Of a DNA stretch of 64,000 nt, positions 23,553 through 32,258 are shown piece by piece. Within the stretch, counting starts at the first letter, position 1; every line of letters starts with the position of its first letter. The DNA comes from Acidiferrimicrobium sp. IK (GTDB lineage: Bacteria; Actinomycetota; Acidimicrobiia; Acidimicrobiales; Palsa-688). Below the pieces are notes generated by a model. The model was not told the DNA's origin, did no database searches, and worked only from the letters and a program-made list of their open reading frames with translations. Made by a program: the position numbers and the translations under genes. The DNA is taken from assembly GCF_025499425.1 (NCBI RefSeq), contig NZ_JAIMCB010000005.1, positions 305,464 through 369,463 on the forward strand, read 5' to 3'.

Positions 23553-25166
23553 TCAGCGGCTGCTGCGGCCCCGGGTGGAGATGACCGGCGCGGCGACCGT
23601 CGCCCGGTCGCGGCCGGCCCGTTTGGACGCGTAGAGCGCCCGGTCGGCGGCGGCGATGAGCCCGGCGTCGTCCTCCGCGTGCTCGACGAGGGTCGCCACG
23701 CCGGAGCTGATCGTGATCCCCTGCAGCGCCGGCTCGGCCCGGATGGCCCGGTCGGCTCGGGCCAGGACGCTGAGCGCGGCCTCGGCGTCGCACGACGGCA
23801 GGACCAGCGCGAACTCCTCGCCTCCGTACCTCGCGACGAGGTCCATCTCCCGGCAGACGCCTCGCAGCGCCCGGGCCAGGTTCCTCAAGACCTCGTCGCC
23901 GGCGAGGTGGCCGGCGGTGTCGTTGACCGCCTTGAAGTGGTCGATGTCGATCAGGACCAGCGTGAGGGGCTCGTTGCGCCGCCTGGCGACAGCCACCTCC
24001 CGGGTGAGGGTGGCGTCGAACTGACGCCGGTTGGCCAGCGCGGTCAGCCCGTCCACCGCCGCTAGGCGCTCCTGGTCGGCCAGCGCCTGGATGCCGGCCA
24101 GGGTCAGCATGCCATGCGACGCGAACTGTCCGACCATGAGCATGGTGCGCCGGGCCAGGCGCTCCCCGACGAGCCGCCCGCCGTGCTCGACGATGAGGAC
24201 CGGCGCCTCCGGCCCGGCGCCGACAGCGGTGACCACCACGTTGCGGGCATCGGGGAGCAGCGCCGAGGTGAACGGGTCGCCCTGACGGTCCAGGTGGCTC
24301 AACGCCAGCACCCCGTGCTCGCCCTGCGCCCGCTGGACCGTCGAGTCGGCGCTCGGCGGGAAGCGCACGTCGGGCGCCTCGGAGATGGCGGCCGGTTCAC
24401 CCGGCGCGGCCTGGGCGGCGACCAGCGACGATCCGCCCGGCACGATGAGCACACCCCGTTTGAAGCCGAGAGCCCCGACGGTGTGGGCGAGCAGGAGGCG
24501 CCTGGCGGTGTCCGCGTCCGACGCCGCCTCCAGCGCGGCGGTCATCACCGCGAGCGCCTCGAGCTCGTTGCGGTTGCGGCGCAGCTCCCGCTCGCTCACC
24601 ATCGAGAACCCAGCGGTGCAAAAGGCGATCGCCCAAAAGCCCATGATCGCCAGCGCGGTGTCGGCCGCGAGCGGGGATTGGACGTCGGCTACTCCGAGGA
24701 GCTGGCCGACGCGCGACGCCAGACCGAGGATCGGCACCAACGTGAAGAGGAACGAGTCCCACAAGGCGATCCGCAGCGCGCTGCGGGCGCTGCCGAGGAG
24801 CGTGACGGCCACCAGGTGCAGGTAGAACAGCACCATCAGCTGGCTGCGCGGGCCGCCGGCGGGGACGGTCATTATCACCAGGTAGATGGCGTCGAGCGGG
24901 AGCATGGTGCGGTGCGCGGCGAGCGCGGCGCGCCGCCCCACCCGGCCGATGAGCTCCGCTGCGACGGTCACCGCCATGAACACCCCGCTCGGCACCGCCG
25001 CTTGCAGGAAGGTCAGGCCGGTCTGCTTCGACGCCAGCCCGGTGGCCAGGAGCACGGCGAGCACCAGCCCCAGCCGCACGAGGAGTAGCAGCCCGAGTCG
25101 CTCTTCCAGGCTGGGTAGGTCGGCTCGGCCCGACGGCCGGCGGAGGTTGCGAGCCAGGTCCTTCAC
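23553..25166 (-). CDS. Membrane diguanylate cyclase (GGDEF)
   Basis: Makes c-di-GMP from GTP. 537 residues. Six or so membrane helices fill residues ~20-190, a GAF-like sensor region spans ~200-350, and the GGDEF domain is C-terminal: LTALANRRQFDATLTREVAVA, LVLIDIDHFKAVND, and the active site GGEEF at 448-452. An intact I-site (REMD, five residues upstream) predicts product inhibition. The GTG start overlaps the stop of the Thr/Pro-rich gene as GTGA, so both probably share the sigma-28-type promoter at 26142-26170. Confidence 0.9.
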   Translation of the reverse strand: MKDLARNLRRPSGRADLPSLEERLGLLLLVRLGLVLAVLLATGLASKQTGLTFLQAAVPSGVFMAVTVAAELIGRVGRRAALAAHRTMLPLDAIYLVIMTVPAGGPRSQLMVLFYLHLVAVTLLGSARSALRIALWDSFLFTLVPILGLASRVGQLLGVADVQSPLAADTALAIMGFWAIAFCTAGFSMVSERELRRNRNELEALAVMTAALEAASDADTARRLLLAHTVGALGFKRGVLIVPGGSSLVAAQAAPGEPAAISEAPDVRFPPSADSTVQRAQGEHGVLALSHLDRQGDPFTSALLPDARNVVVTAVGAGPEAPVLIVEHGGRLVGERLARRTMLMVGQFASHGMLTLAGIQALADQERLAAVDGLTALANRRQFDATLTREVAVARRRNEPLTLVLIDIDHFKAVNDTAGHLAGDEVLRNLARALRGVCREMDLVARYGGEEFALVLPSCDAEAALSVLARADRAIRAEPALQGITISSGVATLVEHAEDDAGLIAAADRALYASKRAGRDRATVAAPVISTRGRSSR

Positions 25167-26134
25167 TCGAACGGGACGCTGTCCTCGTCGCCTCTAGCCG
25201 GCGCCTCGGCCAGCCGCGGGTCGCGCCGGCCGAGGACGTACTGCACCAGAAGGAAAAGCGAGACCAGGGCCCCGAACACGATCGGCACTCCGAGGTCGGT
25301 GGCCGCGGAGAGGGAAGGCCCGGGCCCGGCGCCCGACGCCAGGATGATCGTCCGGCGGTAGTCCGGGACCGCCTGGTGCGGGGCCGGGCCCGACGCCGTG
25401 TGGTCCCCGGCGGGGGCCGCCGGCGACAGGGCTCCTCGCGGCACAGACCCGACCGTCGCCGCTGTCGCGGTCGTGGTGGCGGTCGCTGCAGGCACCCTGG
25501 CGGCCGCGGGGACGATCAGCGGCGCGACCTGCGCCGGCGGCTGAGGAGACGCCGGGGCGGGCGGCTGGGGACCGGAGACCGTGATCGGTGCGGGAGCGTC
25601 GGTCGTCGGGGTGGGGTGCGCGACGGTGGTGACGGTCGATCGCGGCGCGGTGGGAGCGGCCGATCGGGGGGCGGTGGTGCTCGGCCGGGGGACGGTGGTA
25701 GCCGGCGGCCGCGTGGCGGTGGCGGTCGGCCGCGGCGCGGTGGTCGTGGCGCGCTCGGGCCTGGTGGTCGTCGGGCGCCCCCGGTAGACGTTCATCTGGC
25801 ACGCCGTCGTACTGGCGTGGCCCCACCTCGCTGCGGGGACCGCGGCTTCGTGCTGGGCGCCGGCGATCGCGGGATCCCGGTACCGTCTGGCGTGGTCGGC
25901 GTGCCCGGTCGGCCTCGTGGCGTCCATCTTCACCATCCCCGACGGGCATGCGTCGGGGAACACGAAAGCAGCGTCGGCGGTCGGGACGGCCACCACCGGA
26001 TGGGCCACGATGAGCAGCACAAACGCCGCAGCGAGCCCGAAAAACCCCTGAAGGGACCTTCGCCTCAAACCGGAAGTAGCTCTGCCTGCTCCGCCGGGGG
26101 CCGGTCGACGGGCTACCCACGGTGCAGGACGCAC
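25163..26134 (-). CDS. Thr/Pro-rich exported or membrane-anchored protein
   Basis: 323 residues, no recognised domain. The N-terminus has a signal-like helix (LQGFFGLAAAFVLLIVAHPVVA) followed by a ~60-residue head with two Cys (DACPSG and TTACQMN), then a long low-complexity stalk of Thr, Pro and Ala, and a C-terminal transmembrane helix (VPIVFGALVSLFLLVQYVL) with a short charged tail. The topology suggests a surface protein anchored at its C-terminus. GTG 26134 lies about eight bases after the -10 of a sigma-28-type promoter, so it is nearly leaderless. It is coupled to the diguanylate cyclase. Confidence 0.65.
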   Translation of the reverse strand: MRPAPWVARRPAPGGAGRATSGLRRRSLQGFFGLAAAFVLLIVAHPVVAVPTADAAFVFPDACPSGMVKMDATRPTGHADHARRYRDPAIAGAQHEAAVPAARWGHASTTACQMNVYRGRPTTTRPERATTTAPRPTATATRPPATTVPRPSTTAPRSAAPTAPRSTVTTVAHPTPTTDAPAPITVSGPQPPAPASPQPPAQVAPLIVPAAARVPAATATTTATAATVGSVPRGALSPAAPAGDHTASGPAPHQAVPDYRRTIILASGAGPGPSLSAATDLGVPIVFGALVSLFLLVQYVLGRRDPRLAEAPARGDEDSVPFE

Positions 26135-26141
26135 AATGTCC

Positions 26142-26170
26142 GTATCGGCACCCAGATGGGATGCCTTGAG
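26142..26170 (-). promoter_or_regulatory. Sigma-28 (FliA/WhiG)-type promoter
   Basis: On the minus strand CTCAAG (26170-26165), a 15-nt spacer and GCCGATAC (26149-26142) match the sigma-28 class consensus (TAAA-N15-GCCGATAA; actinobacterial variants begin CTCAA). It sits just after the PHP gene stop and about eight bases before the first codon of the Thr/Pro-rich gene. The sigma factor encoded in this window is of SigF and not FliA type, so the cognate factor would lie elsewhere. Confidence 0.65.
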
Positions 26171-26182
26171 CGATTTCAGCGG

Positions 26183-27220
26183 TCACATCTCGCCCCATTC
26201 GCGGATGTCTTCAAGGGGCCCGGTGTTGAGGATCCGGGCCGCGGGGATACCGGCGGCGACGGCCTTGGCCGCCCCGTAGCGCTGCCATTCGAGCTGGCCC
26301 GGCGCGTGGGCGTCGGTGTCGATGCTGAACACGCACCCGGCGCCGTTCGCGACTCGCAGCAGCTCGTCGGGCGGGTCGAGGCGCTCCGGCCGGGAGTTGA
26401 TCTCCACCGCGGTGCGGTTGCGGGCGCAGGCCTCGAAGACGGCGTCGGGGTCGAAGCTCGACGGCGGGCGACCCTTGCCGACCACGATCCGGCCGGTGCA
26501 GTGCCCGAGGACGTCCACCCTCGGATTGGTCGCGGCGACGACCATCCGCTCGGTCATGGCGTCGTGGTCCATCCGCAGCTTCGAGTGCACCGACGCCACG
26601 ACCACGTCGAGACGATCGAGAAGCTCGTCGGTCTGGTCGAGGGACCCGTCCTCGAGGATGTCCACCTCGATGCCGGTGAGGACGCACACCCCCGCGCCGG
26701 CGGCGTTGAGCTGCGCTATCACGTCGAGCTGGCGCTCGAGACGCCCGGCGTCGAGTCCGTGGGCCACCGTGAGGCGCGGGGAGTGGTCGGTCATGGCCAG
26801 ATAGGCGTGCCCGAGGTCGGCCGCGGCGCGGGCCATCTCCTCGATCGGGCTGCCGCCGTCGGACCAGTCGGAGTGGGCGTGCAGATCGCCTCGCAGCGCT
26901 CCGACCAGCTCGGCGGTGGCCCGGTCTTGCGGCCCTTCCGGCTCGGCGCTGTCCTCCAGCCGCTGGAGGTAGGCCGGAACCGCCCCGCCCAACACCTCTG
27001 CAGCGACCTTGGCCGTGCTCGGACCGATACCGGCCAGGTCGGTCAGGCGGCCTCGGGCGACGAGGTCGGCGACCCTCTCCGGGCCCGCCGTGCGCACCGC
27101 GGCCGCCGCGGTGCGAAACGCCCTGACCCGGTACGTCGGCTCCCGGCTGCGTTCGAGCAGGTAGGCGATGCGCTCAAAGGCCGCCGCGACCGTGCTGTTG
27201 TCAGCCTCCAGCGCCCTCAC
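26183..27220 (-). CDS. PHP-domain phosphoesterase with N-terminal HhH domain (PolX without polymerase palm)
   Basis: 345 residues. The N-terminal ~95 residues match the 8-kDa/HhH part of PolX DNA polymerases (RIAYLLERSREPTYRVRAFR and LTDLAGIGPSTAKVAAEVLG). The catalytic palm is missing, and the PHP domain follows directly: GDLHAHSDWSDGG, AMTDHS, GIEVDI, SVHSKL, LGHCTGR and SIDTDAHAPGQLE, all metal ligands present. Likely a 3'-5' exonuclease or phosphoesterase in DNA repair. GTG start overlaps the kinase stop as GTGA. Confidence 0.82.
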   Translation of the reverse strand: MRALEADNSTVAAAFERIAYLLERSREPTYRVRAFRTAAAAVRTAGPERVADLVARGRLTDLAGIGPSTAKVAAEVLGGAVPAYLQRLEDSAEPEGPQDRATAELVGALRGDLHAHSDWSDGGSPIEEMARAAADLGHAYLAMTDHSPRLTVAHGLDAGRLERQLDVIAQLNAAGAGVCVLTGIEVDILEDGSLDQTDELLDRLDVVVASVHSKLRMDHDAMTERMVVAATNPRVDVLGHCTGRIVVGKGRPPSSFDPDAVFEACARNRTAVEINSRPERLDPPDELLRVANGAGCVFSIDTDAHAPGQLEWQRYGAAKAVAAGIPAARILNTGPLEDIREWGEM

Positions 27221-28701
27221 CCCCCACCGTGGTCCCCTTTACCGTGGTGGGTCGGGGCGGTGGCCGTACCGGTGGGCGTACCGGTGATCGCCACCAGCGG
27301 GGCCAGGGCCTGCTGATACTGCTGCTGGGTGAGCCCGCCGCTGGCGTAGAGCCCCCGCAGGAGGGTTTCCGCGACCGCCGCCGCCGCGGCTCGCTGGTCG
27401 GCTGGCAGGGACGCCACCTGGTCGAGGATCTGCGCCGCCTGGGCTCCATCACCGCCGCTGTTGGCCAGCGCGCTGGCGGCCGCCTGGAGGGCCGCGGCCT
27501 GCGGGTCCGAGGCGGCGGGGGCGGTGACCGCGGTGGTCTGCTGCGGCGCGGTTGCCGTCGTCGAGGGCACCGTCGTGGCGGGAGCCGTGGTCGGTGCCGC
27601 CGCTGCCACCGCCGCTTTGGGGCGGGTGGTCGTCGAGGCTCGAGCGGACTGGGGCGAGTGCCGGGTCGCCAGCACCGCTACCAGCGCGGCCAGCACCACC
27701 GCGGCGGCCACTGCGGCTGCCGTCACCCGGCGCCGCCGCAGGTCGGGAGGGGGCTGGACCCGTCGCGGCGTGTCGGGGAGCACCGCGGTGGCCTCCGGTC
27801 CCGGGCGGGCGAAGCCACCAGCCGCCACACCACCGAGGATCGCGGTGGGCTGGTACTGCTCGGCGGGGGGCGTCGACGCCGCGGACCGTATCGCCGCGGC
27901 CATGTCGCCGGCGGTCGCGAAGCGGTCGGCGGGGTCGGGCGCCATCGCGGTGGCGACCGCGTCGATCATCGCCGGCGGCAGGTCCGGCCGGAGACGCCCC
28001 AGGTCCGGCGGCTGCCCGTGGCGCGCCGCGTAGGCGACCGCGAGCGGCGACTCCCCAGTGAACGGCTTGCGCCCGGCGAGCGCCTCGTAGAGGACGACTC
28101 CGAGGGCGTAGAGGTCCCCTTGGGGGGACGCTTCGTGCCCGTCGATGCGCTCGGGGGGGAGGTAGGCGGCGGTCCCGATGACCAAACCGGTGGCAGTTAG
28201 GTCCCCTTCACCGTCCGCCAGCTTCGCGATGCCGAAGTCGGCGACCTTCGCCCGGTCGTCGGGGGTGATCAAGATGTTGCCGGGCTTGATGTCGCGATGC
28301 GTGAGGCCGGCGGCGTGCGCCGCGCCCAGCGCGTCGAGCACGTCGGCGGCGATCGTCGCCACCCAGTCGAGGGGCAGGGGGCCGGCGCGCATGTAGTCGG
28401 CCATCGTCGTGCCAGGGAGGCGCTCCATGACGATGTAGGCCACGTCGCCGTCGGTCCCGGTGTCGTAGATGGCCACCGAGTGCGGATGCGAGAGCCGGGC
28501 CGCCGCCTTGGCCTCCCTGGCGAAGCGGGCCCGGCCCTCCGGGCCGAGGACCGAATCGGCCCGCAGGACCTTGACGGCGACCGACCGCTCGAGGCGGGTG
28601 TCGAGCCCGTCGTACACCTCCGCCATGGCGCCCTGGCCGAGCCGACCGCCGAGCCGGTACCGGCCAGCGAGGGTGCGGTCGTCGCCGGTGAGAGCCGTCA
28701 C
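27217..28701 (-). CDS. Membrane Ser/Thr protein kinase (PknB-like)
   Basis: 494 residues, GTG start at 28701. Glycine loop GQGAMAEVY, lysine in VAVKVL, catalytic loop HRDIKPGN, DFGIAK and the P+1 region GTAAYLPPERI are all intact. A transmembrane helix (AAAVAAAVVLAALVAVLA) lies near 330-350. The exterior part is a Thr/Ala/Pro stalk and a ~90-residue helical domain (AAQILDQVASLPADQRAAAA) ending in HHGKGDHGGG; no PASTA repeats. A signal-sensing kinase of unknown ligand, translationally coupled to the PHP protein. Confidence 0.9.
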   Translation of the reverse strand: MTALTGDDRTLAGRYRLGGRLGQGAMAEVYDGLDTRLERSVAVKVLRADSVLGPEGRARFAREAKAAARLSHPHSVAIYDTGTDGDVAYIVMERLPGTTMADYMRAGPLPLDWVATIAADVLDALGAAHAAGLTHRDIKPGNILITPDDRAKVADFGIAKLADGEGDLTATGLVIGTAAYLPPERIDGHEASPQGDLYALGVVLYEALAGRKPFTGESPLAVAYAARHGQPPDLGRLRPDLPPAMIDAVATAMAPDPADRFATAGDMAAAIRSAASTPPAEQYQPTAILGGVAAGGFARPGPEATAVLPDTPRRVQPPPDLRRRRVTAAAVAAAVVLAALVAVLATRHSPQSARASTTTRPKAAVAAAAPTTAPATTVPSTTATAPQQTTAVTAPAASDPQAAALQAAASALANSGGDGAQAAQILDQVASLPADQRAAAAAVAETLLRGLYASGGLTQQQYQQALAPLVAITGTPTGTATAPTHHGKGDHGGG

Positions 28702-28785
28702 CCGGTGTTCCTACCCAGATGGGGCGGATCCGTCCCGAACGGCCTGCTGCACCCATACCCGGCCGTCACGGGCCACAATGCTGGC

Positions 28786-29391
28786 ATGTCATGCGCCGGC
28801 GTGGTCCTCACCGGAGGCGCGAGCCGTCGTATGGGCAGGGACAAGTCGGCGCTGCCGGTAGACGGCCCGGGCGGCACTTTGTCGCAGCGCACGGCTCGGA
28901 TGCTCCTCGCGCACACGGCTCCGTGCGTGGAGCTCGGGCCCGGCACGTCGGGGCTCCCCCACCACCCCGACCCGGGCCGCGGGCCGCTGGTCGCCTTGGC
29001 CGGCGCCGCGTCCGTGTGGGAGACCCTGCCCGACGACAGCGACGTGCTGGTCGTTGCCACCGACCTGCCCCGCCTCACCCCGTCGCTGGTCGCGTGGCTG
29101 GTCGCCCACCCCGCGGCCGGGGCGGTGGTGCCCGTCGACGAGGGCCGGCGCCAGCCGCTGTGCGCCCGCTACCCGGTCGCGGCTCTGCGGGCCACGCCGG
29201 CGGTCGTCGCGAGCGGCGCCACCTCGCTCAAGGAGTGGCTGGCGGGGCTCGACGTGCACGACGCCGGGCCCGACGAGTGGGTCGGCGCCGCGGGTGACGC
29301 CTGGGCGCTGCGCGACGCCGACACCCCCGAGGAGCTTGCTGCGCTCAGCGCTGCAGGGCCGGGAGCGCCGCCCGCGGCGCGGGCTCGATGA
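28786..29391 (+). CDS. mobA: Molybdenum cofactor guanylyltransferase
   Basis: Attaches GMP to molybdopterin to form MGD. 201 residues from ATG 28786. The nucleotidyltransferase start GVVLTGGASRRMGRDKSALP is diagnostic, with DVLVVATDLPRLTP (metal-binding Asp) and RRQPLCARYP following. The stop overlaps the fdhD start as ATGA, which supports a role in maturing a molybdenum formate dehydrogenase. No formate dehydrogenase gene is in the window. Confidence 0.88.
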   Translation: MSCAGVVLTGGASRRMGRDKSALPVDGPGGTLSQRTARMLLAHTAPCVELGPGTSGLPHHPDPGRGPLVALAGAASVWETLPDDSDVLVVATDLPRLTPSLVAWLVAHPAAGAVVPVDEGRRQPLCARYPVAALRATPAVVASGATSLKEWLAGLDVHDAGPDEWVGAAGDAWALRDADTPEELAALSAAGPGAPPAARAR

Positions 29392-30218
29392 GCCGGCCGC
29401 AGCCGGCGGTCACGCCGGTGCGGGCCATCGCGGTGCGCCCCGACCGGCACCTCGAGCTTCCCGAGCAGCTGGCCACCGAGGAGCCCCTGGAGATCCGCGC
29501 CGCGGGGCCCGGGCAGGAGCCGGCGGCGGTGGCGGTGACCATGCGCACCCCGGGCCACGACTTCGAGCTGGCGGCCGGGTTCCTCGTCACCGAGGCCCTC
29601 GCCGAAGCGGGGGGCATCGCTGCGGTCGGCTACTGCACTACCGCCGACCCCGAGCAACGGTGGAACACCGTCACGGTGTCACTGCGCAAGCCGTGGACCC
29701 CGCCGCCGGCCCGCAGCTTCTTGACGACGTCGTCGTGCGGCGTGTGCGGCAAGTCCAGCATCGAGCAGGTCGAGCTGTCGTGCGCCGCGCTTGAGCCCAC
29801 CGGCGTGTTCGACTCGGCGATCGTGGCGTCCCTGCCCGACCGGCTGCGGGACCACCAACGGGTGTTCGACCGCACCGGCGGCCTGCACGCGGCCGGGCTG
29901 TTCGACCCGTCCGGCGAGGTGGTGGTGGCCCACGAGGACGTCGGCCGCCACAACGCGGTCGACAAGGTCGTGGGGGACCTGGTCCTGCATCCCCGCGACG
30001 TCCGGGGCGAGCAGGCGCTGGTGGTCTCCGGGCGGGTCAGCTTCGAGATCGTCCAGAAGGCGGCCATGGCCGGGCTGGGGCTGCTGGTCGCGGTGTCGGC
30101 GCCCTCGAGCCTCGCGGTGCACGCCGCCACCCGGCTAGGAGTGACCGTCGCCGGGTTCGTCCGGGGCGGCAAGTTCAACATCTACAGCCACCCCGAGCGG
30201 ATCGCCTTCAGCCACTGA
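29388..30218 (+). CDS. fdhD: FdhD, sulfurtransferase for formate dehydrogenase
   Basis: Passes sulfur from a desulfurase to the molybdenum site of formate dehydrogenase. 276 residues. The redox motif is SSCGVCGKSSIEQ; other family blocks are MRTPGHDFELAAGFL, GLHAAGLFDPSGEVVVAHEDVGRHNAVDK, and SGRVSFEIVQKAAMAG. The ATG at 29388 overlaps mobA. No signs of decay. Confidence 0.93.
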   Translation: MSRPQPAVTPVRAIAVRPDRHLELPEQLATEEPLEIRAAGPGQEPAAVAVTMRTPGHDFELAAGFLVTEALAEAGGIAAVGYCTTADPEQRWNTVTVSLRKPWTPPPARSFLTTSSCGVCGKSSIEQVELSCAALEPTGVFDSAIVASLPDRLRDHQRVFDRTGGLHAAGLFDPSGEVVVAHEDVGRHNAVDKVVGDLVLHPRDVRGEQALVVSGRVSFEIVQKAAMAGLGLLVAVSAPSSLAVHAATRLGVTVAGFVRGGKFNIYSHPERIAFSH

Positions 30219-30266
30219 GCGCCGGCGGCGGCACCCCGCACCGCCACCGACGCCCGCTTTGTCCAC

Positions 30267-31502
30267 CTACTTGGCTTTGGGCTCTTTCGGCAGCCCGAGG
30301 ACCCGCTCGCCGACGATGTTGCGCTGGATCTGCGCCGCGCCGCCCCAGATGCTCTCGGAGCGGGCGAAGAAGAACGTCGACTGCAAAACGCTCGGCGCGT
30401 AGCCCTCCCGGGCGGTGCTACGGCCCACACCGGGCACGAAGTCCTCCTCGCCCGAACCGGTCAGCACCTGGCCGGCCGGGCCGAGGATGTCGATGGCCAG
30501 GTCGGTGACGCGCTGGTGGTACTCCGACCAGAACATCTTGTTGGTCGCCCCGAGCGCGGCCAGCCCGGTGTCCTTGCTGTTGGTGAGCACCCCGGTCAGC
30601 GTCCGGTACCCGTTGACCTGCATGATCTTCACTGTCGACCAGGCCTTGGCCAGCTCCTGACGGACGACCGCGTCCTTGATCTTCCCGTTGCGCCGGGCCA
30701 GGTCGATGATCATCTCCAGCTCCTTCTGGAACCGGCGGTACCCGGTGGTGGCGCTGGTCCCCCGCTCGAAGCCGAGGGTGGTCATCGCCACCTTCCAACC
30801 GTTGTTGACCCCGCCGACCACGTTGGCCTTCGGGGCGCGCGCGTCGGTGAAGAACACCTCGTTGAACTCCGCCGAACCGCTGATCTGGGTGATCGGGCGG
30901 ACCTCGATGCCGGGCTGGCGCATCGGCACCAGCAAGTAGGAGATCCCGGCGTGCTTGGGGGCCTCAGGGTCTGTGCGGGCCAGCAAGAAGATGTAGTCGG
31001 CGTACTGGGCCTGGGTGGTCCAGATCTTCTGCCCGTTGATCCGCCACTCGTCGCCGTCGAGCACCGCGCTGGTCTTGAGCGACGCGAGGTCCGAGCCGGC
31101 GTCGGGCTCGGAGAACCCTTGGCACCAGGCGATCTGGCCGCGCATGATCTGGGGCAGGAACTCCTTCTTTTGCTCCTCGGTGCCCCACTGCAAGATCGTC
31201 GGCCCGACCAGCGTGTCGCCGAAGAAGTCGGCCCGCAGCGGCGCGCCGACCCGAGCGAACTCCTCGTTGAGCACCACCGACTCCATCGTCGACAGGCCCT
31301 TGCCGCCGTACTCCTTGGGCCAGGAGGCGCAGATCCAGCCGCCTTCGTAGAGGGTCTTGTTCCACTCGTCGCTCCACGAGGCCCGCTCGTCGGGGGTCAT
31401 CTCGAAGCCCGGCGTGCCCCACCCGGGCGGCAGGTGCTCCTCCAGCCAGGTCCGGATCTCAGCTCGGAACGTCTCGGCCTCGGGCGGATAGGTCAGGTCC
31501 AT
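30267..31502 (-). CDS. Acyl-CoA dehydrogenase
   Basis: FAD-dependent oxidation of an acyl-CoA. 411 residues from ATG 31502 (MDLTYPPEAETFRAEIRTWL). Family blocks: WPKEYGGKGLSTMESVV, WCQGFSEPDAGSDLASLKT (FAD and substrate-binding), QKIWTTQAQYADY, GFERGTSATTGYRR, and the C-terminal GGAAQIQRNIVGERVLGLPKE. This N-terminal pattern is common in actinobacterial FadE proteins acting on steroid or branched substrates, but the substrate cannot be read. It stands alone. Confidence 0.88.
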   Translation of the reverse strand: MDLTYPPEAETFRAEIRTWLEEHLPPGWGTPGFEMTPDERASWSDEWNKTLYEGGWICASWPKEYGGKGLSTMESVVLNEEFARVGAPLRADFFGDTLVGPTILQWGTEEQKKEFLPQIMRGQIAWCQGFSEPDAGSDLASLKTSAVLDGDEWRINGQKIWTTQAQYADYIFLLARTDPEAPKHAGISYLLVPMRQPGIEVRPITQISGSAEFNEVFFTDARAPKANVVGGVNNGWKVAMTTLGFERGTSATTGYRRFQKELEMIIDLARRNGKIKDAVVRQELAKAWSTVKIMQVNGYRTLTGVLTNSKDTGLAALGATNKMFWSEYHQRVTDLAIDILGPAGQVLTGSGEEDFVPGVGRSTAREGYAPSVLQSTFFFARSESIWGGAAQIQRNIVGERVLGLPKEPKAK

Positions 31503-31758
31503 GGGCGCATGGTAGGCGCAGGGCGCAGTCCGTCCATCAGCCGGCGTCGCCACCAGTCACCCGACGGTGGGCGGGCGCCGCCGACGTTGCTGTCGGAGCG
31601 GCCGGCGCCCCCGGGCGTGGGCCGGAGGTGGGCCGGGGGCGCGGGCCGCCGGCCGCCCGGCGAGGCTCCGGCCGCCCGGCGCGGCGGATCGCCCGACGCC
31701 CGAGGTGCTGCCCGTCTCGGCGGTGGCTGGCCCGGTGCTGGCTAGCTCCGCGCTGGCC

Positions 31759-31962
31759 TCAAGCGAGGCGCTTCACGTTCGCGGCCTGCAGGCCCTTGGG
31801 CCCCTGGTTGACCTCGAACTCGACCTTCTCGTTCTCCTCCAGGTTGCGATAGCCGTTCCCCTGGATGGCGCTGAAGTGCACGAACACATCAGGGCCGCCC
31901 TCCTGGGAGATGAAGCCGTAGCCCTTCTCCGAGTTGAACCACTTCACGGTTCCCGTCGCCAT
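31759..31962 (-). CDS. Cold-shock domain protein
   Basis: RNA/DNA chaperone. 67 residues from ATG 31962, with AAGGAGGG a few bases upstream. [19 protein letters not shown] holds RNP1 and DVFVHFSAI holds RNP2. The upstream ~130 bp (to about 32090) contains a TACCTT that could be a -10 with a long leader, as in many csp genes, but no defined thermo-switch was recognised. The stretch to the GH38 gene has no other gene. Confidence 0.93.
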   Translation of the reverse strand: MATGTVKWFNSEKGYGFISQEGGPDVFVHFSAIQGNGYRNLEENEKVEFEVNQGPKGLQAANVKRLA

Positions 31963-32258
31963 GAGCAATCCCTCCTTTCCTGGCCAGGCCGGACCTCACT
32001 CACTCGTGTCCGGTGGCCTCCGGCGCAATGCCGGGAGGGAACTGCCGGTATGCACCTGCGCCCTCCAGATCGAGAAGGTACCACCTTGCGCGACGGCTGC
32101 GAGCACGTGGTGCGACGGCCGCAAGTAGAACGCGTTCGACCTGGTAGAGGCCGGTGCCGGGCCGCTGCCAGGGCCGCTCCGAGCCGCTGCCGGCACCGGG
32201 GTTCGTCCTTGGCGGCTGCCCGGAGCGCAGCCAGTCGGCGTCCGCCTACCCTTGGGGC

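Noticed and set aside
26060..26180. Possible c-di-GMP or c-di-AMP riboswitch before the diguanylate cyclase operon
   Set aside because: Neither the GACGCAAAGC core of the c-di-GMP-I class nor the CAGCTAACC block of ydaO is present; the promoter lies too close to the start codon for a riboswitch.
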